DNA of 64,000 nucleotides from Yamagishiella unicocca (lineage: Eukaryota; Chlorophyta; Chlorophyceae; Chlamydomonadales; Volvocaceae). A model generated the notes under the pieces. That model made no database searches. It was not told the origin of the DNA and saw only the letters and a program-made list of their open reading frames with translations. A program made the position numbers and the translations under genes. Positions within the stretch are counted from its first letter, which is position 1. Every line of letters starts with the position of its first letter. Shown in pieces: positions 21,881 through 30,488 of the stretch. Location: positions 1,550,001 through 1,614,000 of the forward strand of contig BDSL01000006.1 in the NCBI GenBank assembly GCA_003116995.1. Reading direction: 5' to 3'.

Positions 21881-24800
21881 TCACGGCTTGACTTTAAACA
21901 CACGCGCCGTGCCGTCATCTGCGCCCGTCAGCAGCATGGAGCCGTCGGGGCTCAAGCAGATGTCCTGTACGGCATCCTCGTGCCCGCCGTACGTCCGTAC
22001 GCAGGACGAGGTTCGCAGGTCCCAGCATCGCGACGCGCCGTCCAGGCAGGCCGTGAAGACGAACGGCTCGGTGGGGTGCCAGCACATGCGCGTGATGGAC
22101 TGGCGGTTGGGGGTGGGGGTGGGGCGGCGGTTAACAGTTATTAGTTGTTGATCACGAAGCGGCTGAGCGAAGAGCGAACAGAGGAGGGGAGGCAGCAGCA
22201 GCAGCAACGGAGGATACGTTGGAAGGTTGGGCGAGGTGGGTAGGGCGGGGCATGGCAGGGCAAGGGAGCATGCGCAGCTATGCACCACGAAGGGAGGAGG
22301 CGTGACCGGGCATGGACGAACCTGAGCACGAACGGCATTAAGCCGCAGTGCTCCGTGCTCCCCCCCACACGCGCACGCTCCCTTACGGCCCGGCGCCCCT
22401 CATCACGAGCGCCACCTACACTGGGGTGTTGGCAGCAGCCCCGCTGGCTCATGGACCCGCAGTCCCAGATGAGCAGCTTGCCGTCCAGGGAGGCTGAGGC
22501 GGCCAGTGGCAGATGTGGGGAGAGCCCCACGGCCTCTACAGAGTCCTCGTGACCTGAGGGGAGCAGAGCAAGGGGAAAGGAGGGCAGAGCAAGGGGAGGG
22601 GAGGGTGCAGCGCACAATGTTTAAGGGTTTTAGAGTTTTGAGGGCCCGGCCGGGGAGGGGACTAGACGCCGGCGGGGAGGCACCTTGCGGCGGAAGGCGA
22701 GGAGGAGTTGGGAGGCCGGAGGCGTGTGTTTTTGACTGCGTGGCTCAGACTTGAGGCTGAAAGCTGTCATCAGGGCACAATGTGCCTCAGCTCTTGATGG
22801 TAGTAATATAGCTCAGTCATCACCGCCACGGCAGTCGTTCACCGACTGACTCCTGATTGTTTTAGGCCTGCACATGCGTCTGCGGCCTGCCGCTAATTGA
22901 TCAGCCCTGCCTGTGCTACTTGTGCACCTCATTGCTCCCCTCGTCCTGCCATCCACTCGCAAGGCAACGACGACCAAACACCAGAACCCAACCGCTACAA
23001 ATCAACTGAAAAATAAAACCGCAAACAGAAACACGGAAAGCAGCCGCATAAAGCAATCTTCTCCGTTTATCGTGACCCCAGCCCAAGGGTCCACTAGCTT
23101 TCATTCCTATCGGCTGTGTGGCTCAGACAAGGCTGAAAGCTGTCAGCAGGGCACCACGTGCCTCAGAATTTGATGGTACTGTAATCAGTCATCACCGCCA
23201 CAGCAACCGCCTCTCCTCCCCGTCCCACACGCCGCCTAGCCCACCCCTCCCCTTCCGCCCAGACATACATGAACAAAAGCATCAGGAACAGCAGCATACT
23301 CTTCTCCGCTTATTGTTACCCAAGCCCAAGGATCCGCTAGCTTCCTTTCATATCGGATGTGTGGCTCAGACAAGGCTGAAAGCTGTCAGCAGGGCACCAC
23401 GTGCCTCAGAATTTGATGGTACTGTAATCAGTCATCACCGCCACAGCAACCGCCGCTCCTCCCCGTCCCACACGCCGCCTAGCCCACCCCTCCCCTCCCG
23501 CCCAAACGCACATGGATGAAAACATCACGAACAGCAGCCAGCAATTCGCAGAGCGCAGAAACAGCACAGGCGTACGTGCCGCACTATGAGCGCGGTGGCC
23601 TCTAGGGTGGCCGTGTGTTGGTCGGCCAGACCGGGCCAGACCGGGGCAGGCCGGGGCAGGCGGGGAGGAAGAGAGCGCAGCTCCCCCCCGGGCCACAAGC
23701 GACAGCCCCCCAGCAGCGGAGGCCCTCTAGGTAAGTTCAGGTCCCCACTCCCAACTTCACAGCCCATCCTTCGCTTTCACAAGAATACCGGCAGTGCGGC
23801 AGTGGTAGTGGTGGTGGTGGTGGTGGTGGCGGTAAAGCAGCAATGGTGGTAGTGGCGGTAAAGCAGCAATGGTGGTGGTGGCGGTGGCGGTGGTGCCCCG
23901 GCCCCACAAGACATCCACGAGAAATATCAACAGCCCTTTCGCCAGCAACTCATCGCAGGACTCGCAAATACCAACAATCCGCGGAACTGCGGCTCCACAG
24001 TTTCCGAAAGCACACAGCTCTGCGACCCAACCCGTATCCATTCGAAGGGGCTCCCACGAAGCCCCGCACCAGCAACAACGCCGCCCCCTCCCTAGGGTTC
24101 CCGCCTGCCCGGGTTGCTTGATGTGCTCGGACCCCAGATGCGTGGCTCAGACTTGAGGCTGAAAGCTGTCATCAGGGCACAAAGTGCCTCAGCTCTTGAT
24201 GGTAGTAATATAGCTCAGTCATCACCGCCACGGCAGCTGAACCCTCACTCCTCAACTCGGTCACCTCCCTCATACGGTGCTAGCCCTCCCCCCCGTGTCC
24301 CTGCTGCCACCCCCGGGTGTCCCTGCCCGCCCCCCCCCCAAGCCAACTGGCGAAAAGCCCCCAGCTGCACTATCTGCCAGCCCTTCAGGCCACCCACCAC
24401 CACGCCACCCGCACTCCCAAAACACCACGCCCCACTCCGCCCACCACCCGCTCCTCCACCCGCGCCGCAACATGGCCTCACTCGCTTCTGCACACCACCC
24501 TAGCGAGCTACCCTACACTGTGTTGCTTCGGCACGTGTTTGTTGTTGCATCTGGGGGCCTCTAAAAGCAATACACACCTCCCCCCGCGCCCCGCCCCCCG
24601 GCCCCCGCCCCCGCACCTGTGAGTCGCCCCGCCACTCGCCCCGTGACGATGTTGGCAATACACACGCTGCCGTCGTCCCCGCCCGTGATGACTGCCCCCG
24701 CCCCATCACGGTGCAGCGAGACGCAGTTGATGCCGCTCTCGTGGAACGGATTGCGACCCTGTGGGCACCCCGACAGAGGGGCGGGGGAGGTGCGTATTGC

Positions 24801-26753
24801 TTTCAGAGGCCCCCACAAGCAACAAAAAACACGTGCCGAAGCGACACAAGTGTAGGGTAGCACGCGGGTAGGGAGTGCTGGTCAACGAACTGCTGCCTAG
24901 TTTGGCAAGAATGGACCAACGCGGGGAGGTTCAAGCGGCGGCGCCGCGACCGAGTCGCAAGCGGTGGTGGTGGTGGTGGTGGTGGTGGTGCGGAGCGGGC
25001 TTTCGATGCTTCCGATGTAGTGGGCTGCTGGGTGCAGAGAGCGCGCGCACCTGTATCGTCAGCGAGCACTCCCCTGTCCGAGGGTTCCACACTCGCAGGC
25101 TGGAATCGCCCTCGCCGCCCACAGTGACCACTGCCTTGCCGTCGGGCGTGAAACAGCCCGCACTGGCAGCGCCGGAGTGACCGCTGAACACCTGGCAACA
25201 ACGGGTGGGCGGCCGGCGGGTTAAGGGTCCAGGGTTGCGGGCGCGGCGGGGGCCGAGGATACCAGATTTTGAGACCCTAACCCAACGCGTCCCGTCCATC
25301 CCTACAAACCCCCTCCTCCTCTCCCCTCTTCGTCGTCCTTACCCCCTCCTTCCGCCTCCTCCTCCTCCCCCTCCCCCGTCCTCTTGTCGCCTCCTCCTCC
25401 CCCTCCCCCGTCCTCTCCTCGCCTCCTCCTCCCCCCCTTCCTCCTCCCCACCTGCATCACCGCACCGGTCGCCGCATTCCACATGTACACCATGTAGTCC
25501 TCAGTGCCCGCCACCACCACCTCGCCCCGCGGGTGCCAGCACATCCACTGCAGCGCCCCGCCGCTCCCCTCCAGGGTCTGGAGCAGCTGCCCGTCGGACA
25601 CCCGCCAGACCTTGCACAGGCCTGCGGGGAGGCGGAGGAGAGAGGGGAGGGGCGCGCAGCGGACGGGACGTCAGGGGACGTAACCCATGTTTGGGGCACG
25701 AAAAGAAGTGGAGGTGGCGGTTACAGCGGTGGCGGTGGCGGTGGCGGAGGCGGAGGCAGCAGTGGAGGCGGGTGGATGCACAACACGCACCGTCCATGCC
25801 CGCCGTCGCCAGCATGGTTCCGGAGCTATTGAACGCTAGAGCCGCCACTGTGTCCGTGTGGCCCTCCAGCTCGTGTGTGCCCAGCGTGCCGCCGCTCTCT
25901 TCGTACGCGTCCTGACCCACTCGAAACATGAAAGCCGTGTCATCGCAGCCGCCGGTTGCCACCACGTCGGACTGCACCGGGTTCCAAGCCACAGCCACGA
26001 CGGCGTCTGAGGACGCGGGGAAGTTGGTTGGAAGATGGCAGGTTATAGTTAGTTGCAAAATGGTTGAGGGGCAGATCGGTGGTAGGGTGCGTGGGCATGG
26101 CGAGGTGCGGAGGGGAGGATGGGGTTTGTAGGGATGGAGGGGATGCGTTGGGTTAGGGTGGAAAATGGGGGCCGAGGGAATTGGCGAGGAGGGGGAAAGA
26201 GGTCGACAGGCCGCGCTGAGAGCGCTGGTGGTCATCGTTACAGCCGTCGTGTAATCGGTCAACTGGTGAAGCTCGGGGCCTGGGGAGAGATTCGTAATGC
26301 TCCTCTTTTCGCAACCCCGCACGCACCTTGGTGTCCATCGAAGCAGTGGAACGAATCGTCCTCTAAAACCGTGTGAACGTGATCATCACCCTCATCGCCA
26401 TCGTCATCTCCTTCATCTGCGCTTCCGTATTCAGGGTCTGCACAGGCAGGAAGGTATTTTCCGTTAGCCGATCAGGCGCCGTTCGCTCACCGCCGGCCGC
26501 CGCCGCCGCCGACGTTGCAAAGCTAAGACCTGCGTGCCATCACCGCAGCAGTAGCGAGCTCCCGAGCAGACAGCGCAGTAAAATGACCGAATACGCCAAG
26601 ACTATATCAGCCGGGGCCTCCCTGACGTACGTTGGTGCAACGCGCACCTTCGCCCTCAAGGTCGTCCAGCACATCTCCCTCTATGAGCTCGACATCTTCA
26701 TCTCCATCATTGTCGCTGTCAACTTGTGCGCCGTCATTGCGTCCTCGGGCCAT
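21881..26753 (-). CDS. AAMP: AAMP/Sqt1-like WD40 repeat protein
   Basis: Eight exons: 26648-26753, 26327-26437, 25791-26006, 25452-25621, 25051-25191, 24617-24758, 22420-22553, 21881-22099. All phases close, giving 412 residues. The first ~70 residues are very acidic (Asp/Glu runs). Then come about seven to eight WD repeats with blades ending in CKVWRVSDG, VYMWNAATG, LRVWNPRTG, LLIWDCGS, CWDLRTSS and ARVFKVKP. The motifs LQWMCWHPRG, the AGTEDYMVYMWN blade and CCQHPS before the last two blades match animal AAMP. Yeast Sqt1, of the same family, is a chaperone for ribosomal protein Rpl10, so a ribosome-assembly role is likely but inferred. Intron 6 (22554-24616) hosts four C/D snoRNAs, and exon 6 is bracketed by an inverted repeat. 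Confidence 0.93.
22738..22830 (-). ncRNA. C/D-box snoRNA, type 1 copy A (intronic)
   Basis: Read on the minus strand: a 5' stem CGTGGC, box C GTGATGA (22817-22823), an internal CTGA (D'), a C' box TGATGAC, and box D CTGA (22745-22748), then the 3' stem GCCACG, which pairs perfectly with the 5' stem. The box order, terminal stem, ~93-base length, and location in an intron in host orientation are the defining features of C/D snoRNAs, which guide 2'-O-methylation. It lies about 180 bases before the intron 6 acceptor and is nearly identical to the copy at 24140-24232. Target not identified. Confidence 0.8.
23115..23203 (-). ncRNA. C/D-box snoRNA, type 2 copy B (intronic)
   Basis: Minus-strand order: stem TGTGGC, box C GTGATGA (23189-23195), D' CTGA, a degenerate C' (GCTGACA), antisense element, box D CTGA (23123-23126), stem GCCACA. 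The element next to box D contains TTTCAGCCTTG, which can pair over 11 bases with CAAGGCTGAAA of the universally conserved 18S rRNA segment before AACTTAAAGGAATTGACGG. The fifth base from box D then points to the first G of that GG as the methylation target. It forms a tandem duplicate with copy C. Confidence 0.8.
23358..23445 (-). ncRNA. C/D-box snoRNA, type 2 copy C (intronic)
   Basis: Same architecture and guide as copy B: box C at 23432-23438, box D at 23366-23369, terminal stem TGTGGC/GCCACA. The snoRNA body is essentially identical to copy B across about 85 bases, and the flanks are also duplicated. Confidence 0.8.
23801..23895. repeat. (TGG)n tract with GGTAAAGCAGCAATGG duplicate
   Basis: A trinucleotide tract interrupted by two copies of a GCGGTAAAGCAGCAATGGTGG unit, inside AAMP intron 6 between the snoRNA pairs. 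Confidence 0.7.
24140..24232 (-). ncRNA. C/D-box snoRNA, type 1 copy D (intronic)
   Basis: Box C at 24219-24225, D' at 24189-24192, C' (TGATGAC) at 24168-24174, box D at 24147-24150, terminal stem CGTGGC/GCCACG. It differs from copy A by about one base. Its box-D guide has extra bases relative to type 2 and does not align with the 18S site in register. In transcript order this is the first of the four. Confidence 0.8.
24507..24587. repeat. Inverted repeat arm 1 (AAMP intron 6, next to exon 6)
   Basis: About 81 bases beginning GCTACCCTACACTGTG. It is the reverse complement of 24781-24861 with roughly 90% identity (about 8 differences). It starts some 30 bases beyond the exon 6 donor in the transcript. 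Confidence 0.85.
24781..24861. repeat. Inverted repeat arm 2 (AAMP intron 5, next to exon 6)
   Basis: Partner of 24507-24587. It ends about 20 bases before the exon 6 acceptor in the transcript, so the two arms bracket exon 6 (24617-24758) closely. Confidence 0.85.
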
Positions 26754-27169
26754 CGCACTCTGGTTGGCACTAAATTATGCGTTGCGCTCTACGCTATCTA
26801 CCTGTGATCCAGTGATGCTTTTATTTATGAAGCGGTAAATTCAGCGAAGAGTACTTATGCAAGCATATATGGGGATGTCATTCCTTACCCACGTTGCCTT
26901 AGGCCTCGATGCATATGCCTGCATGCCCCCTCATAAACTGCGATTCCGCGTGTGCCAAGCTATACTATTGCTCAAGTAATACCCCACTGTACACTTTACA
27001 CGGCCCCACCAAACCTTGGCTCCAGTTGCAAACCTTGTTTTCGACGGGGAGGCAGGAAAGGGCAAGGGGCCGTCAACAGCGCGGACGATTGGGCCCGTAG
27101 GGGGCACTGTGCAGCGAGAAGAGTCTGCTACCTTCCATATCAGAGGGCCTCAACTCGGCCTAACGCACA
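26754..27169. promoter_or_regulatory. Divergent upstream region, AAMP-like / TOM1-family
   Basis: 416 bp between the two start codons, containing AT-rich DNA around 26810-26880. No clear TATA box. It must carry both promoters unless the TOM1-family start lies elsewhere. Confidence 0.45.
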
Positions 27170-28792
27170 ATGCGGGCACTGACCTTGGCATCAGTGCCGC
27201 CGAGCCTAGATTTCCCATTCCCTGAGTGGTGAGCCTCCGATTTCCTTTCTGCCCCATGCCCGCACTGCTATGTCATTGCGGGTGTGAACTCTAGCGAATG
27301 GCGCGCCAACGGGGCATGCAGGTGGCGCAACCTGGAGAAGAACGAAGGTTTGCAGACATACAGCAACTACGGGATAGGAGGAGCTTACGGTCTGATTGGC
27401 CTGGTCGCACTCGTGAGTTATCGTCTCGCCGGCTGCTCTGCCATTGGCCTTCTCCTAGCTTCACTGGGGCGACCTGTTTTCCCAGGTACAACTGCTTCGG
27501 CTGCAACTGCGGGTGCCGGAGTATGGATGGACCACGCAGAAGGTTTTCCATCTGCTTAACTGCCTGGTCTCAGTGCTTCGGTGTTCTGTGTTCTTTTTCC
27601 GGCCAGCACTGGAGGGTCTGCATCCCATGGTTACAAAGCTGATGCTGCTAGATTTGCCGGGTAAGAGATACCCATTTCGCGCAAAGCACCGACGCCGGAG
27701 TGCGCTTGCGTGACGCCAACGACTCTCGTTCTGCCGGAACGGCCGCAGGCTTGCTATTCTTCACGACATACACACTCCTTGTGCTCTTTTGGGCCGAAAT
27801 CTACCAGCAAGCACGGAACCTACCAGCTGCCGCTCTACGCCCTACCTTCCTAATTATTAACATCGTCGTGTACGCAGTGCTGGTGCGTTTGCGCTTGCAG
27901 CCTAGCCGTGACGCGTCCTCGGATCGGGGCCAGGGGAATGGAGGCTGTCTGTGCCAGCGTGCAGTGCAGGCTCTCAGCGGTCCCTCTTGATTGCAACCCG
28001 CAGGCCGGCCTGTGGGCCCTAAACACGTTTGGCAAGACCAGTGATGTCCAGGAGCTTGCCTACACCGTGTCGAACCTCTGGCTCTCGGCGGTGTTCCTTG
28101 CAGCAGCAGCGGGCTTCCTACTGTACGGCGGCAGGCTCTTTGTCATGCTGCAGCGCTTCCCCATCGAATCCCGCGGCAGGCGCAAGAAGCTGCGGGAGGT
28201 GGGCCTGGTGACATCCATCTGCGCGGGGTGCTTCACCTTCAGGTATGCGGCCGCGGCGTTCCAGGCCAGGCGATGAGGCGTTGCGCACGGGGCGCAACTC
28301 GCGCTTGCGTTTAAAGAGAGGGATGGGCCGGCTGGACGGGCCGGGGCCTTTGCATTTGGGCAATCGCCAGGTGGGCAACCGCACGGCATGCACGAACAAG
28401 CAGCATGCACAGGCGAACGTCCACATTGCGCCTCACCCAAGCTTTCTTGATCACGCACGCTCGCCGCCATGGCGTCGCCCGTGCACCTATCGAGCCCTGC
28501 CTGTGTCACGCTCTCATGCATCCCGTCCCGCCCCGTCGGAGCCCATACACACGCGCGTTCCGACGGCGCTGTGCCACACCACCACACTCGCTTGCGCCCC
28601 AGGGCCGTTATGATTGCCACGTCAGCCGCGGACCGCAACGACCTGGAGGTGGACATGCTGGGCCACCCGCTGCTGAACATCGCGTACTACAGCCTGGCGG
28701 AGATCATCCCTTCGGCCTGCGTGCTGTACATCCTGAGGAAGCTGCCGCCCAAGCGCAACACGCAGGGCTACCAGCAGATCCCGTCGCAGTAA
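27170..28792 (+). CDS. TOM1/THH1-family multi-pass membrane protein
   Basis: Six exons: 27170-27228, 27295-27412, 27486-27660, 27749-27882, 28004-28242, 28603-28792. Phases close, giving 304 residues. The core [50 protein letters not shown] and the C-terminal [28 protein letters not shown] match the plant TOM1/TOM3/THH1 family: seven-pass, GPCR-like proteins of the tonoplast or endomembranes that bind ARL8. Hydrophobic segments alternate with short loops as expected. The physiological role in algae is unknown. The first exon is chosen by phase and donor (TG|GTGAGC) and joins a 66-base intron, so the start is the weakest part. The TAA stop may be recent: an in-frame, repeat-related extension continues to 28918. 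Confidence 0.88.
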
Positions 28793-28918
28793 TCGGGCGG
28801 CGCAGGGGGCGAGGAATCGGGCGGCGCAGGGGGCGAGCAGCAGCAGATCCCGTCACAGTGGACGGACGGCGCAGGGGGTGAGAGGCAGCAGCAGCAGCTC
28901 CCGCAATACTTGGACTGA
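28793..28918 (+). other. In-frame coding-like extension after the TOM1-family stop
   Basis: After the TAA at 28790-28792 the same frame stays open for 41 codons to a TGA at 28916. It repeats coding motifs: SGGAGGEE, SGGAGGE, and QQIPSQ, which duplicates the six residues just before the stop. The first 24-base unit begins with TAA where the second begins with GAA. Confidence 0.6.
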
Positions 28919-30488
28919 CCGGGCGACCAGGAAAGCGAGTGCGAGTTGCGCGCCCGCCCTCGAGCTAAGAATGAGATGTGTTGGGAGGTCTGCGGATCGG
29001 ATGCGAGGTTAAACGTGTGCAGCGGGGTTTTGGGCCCAAACCCCATTATCCCATAGCGTCCGGCAGGTCGTGGACTGACGGCCCAGGAAACGGCCTTGCG
29101 CTGAGCTGGCAGGGGAAGCGCTCCGCAGGGGCACAGAGTCGCGTGTTTGATTTTTCTCCGTCACATGTGGTCTGGAAGCCTACAGGCAGCAGGACGGGTG
29201 GCAATTGGGCGGCGCTTTGGGGCGTTAAGATGACGTTGTAGCAGGTCCTGATCCACTTCCGTCGTCGCAAACGGCTTCGATAAGGCGAATTCACTGGATG
29301 AAGATGGCCGGCAGCACAGGATCGAGGGGGTCAGGACGGCAGGGGTGAGGGGCGCGGGCGGGAGGGCGCGGGATGCGACAGGGCCGGAGGCAGGGGAGAG
29401 GGCGGATTCGCGGGGGAGGTTGGTGTTTGGGCTCCTGGATTAGTGTGGGATGGATACAACAAATACCGCTGTTTCAGAGAGTGATGTTGGCACATAAAAA
29501 ACAATGCTGGTACCGACACAGGTCCTACTAACAGCCGCCTAAGTACTGCATGAAACAAATAACTCCAAATTGGCAGCAAACGTTGTGGGTGGCAAGTGGG
29601 GTCAGCGTAGACAACATGGTGTGGGCGGCCTGCAGGCTTTGCCGTTGATGTTGCACATTGCCTTCGTTTAGGATTTTGGTGAAGCGGCTATTGAGTAGGG
29701 TTTGCCGTCGAGCGGGGTCACGTCAGGCTGACCCGTGGGACTACTGGTGTCCGTGGCAGTTTAACTCGTGTACGGCACGCGCTTTCCGCTTCGGGCCTAG
29801 GCACCGCTGTTACTCGTTCCGTTGTCATCCGACAATGTGGCATACATTACACGTTAAGAGGTTGTTACATGGTTTGCACGGCTACTTCTTTGGGTTCAGC
29901 GACAGCAGCATCTCTGTTGTAATGGCATTTCTTACCGGTATGCTGGCAACGGTGGCAACGCGGAAGCCGTGCACCCCGAAGCGAAGTGGTGGATTCCAAT
30001 GCAGGATGGGGTTGCATATTCGTCTAATGCGTGAACTGGGGTGACATAGACGGTTGACCTGCCTTGCATCTGGCGCAGAGTTAGGGGCAAAGCCGGATCT
30101 CTGAAGCTTGAGCGAGTACGATTGATGTTCCAGGGAGACGGCTCTAGCTGCCAACAAAGCTGCAAAGGCATAGCGAATCGACGCCGCGCGGCAGGATATG
30201 ACCAGGCTAGCGCTTTTCATGAAGTTGTAACGTCACGTAAGTTGCATTGTAAGATGCAGGCGCTTCGGTGTGCCTCAAGTTCGGGTCGGTGCCCATGCAA
30301 CACCCGCAAGTACGATCGTATGTCGGTTGCCGTTTTGCCAAAACGTTTCCAACACCCAGCGGCAATAAGGTGAATCCACTCACATCCACATTCATGGGTC
30401 CGGTTACCTGTCTTCGGTGTTAATCCGACCTATAGGTCGCGGTTCCTTTTGCTAGAGGCTTCCCTGCGATGCTGACATACGTGCAACG
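28919..30488. other. Spacer between TOM1-family gene and CEP19
   Basis: About 1.6 kb with no supported gene. A TGTAA at about 29917 could end a long TOM1-family transcript. A perfect 14-bp palindrome CGACCTATAGGTCG sits at 30426-30439, about 50 bases before the CEP19 ATG. Confidence 0.45.

Larger units (their letters stand above)
23065..23515. repeat. Tandem duplication carrying snoRNA copies B and C
   Basis: A unit of about 243 bases occurs twice. Besides the snoRNA, the shared sequence includes the upstream CTAGCTT and TATCGG context and the downstream CCGTCCCACACGCCGCCTAG stretch. Such local duplication of intronic snoRNAs is known from Chlamydomonas. Confidence 0.75.
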
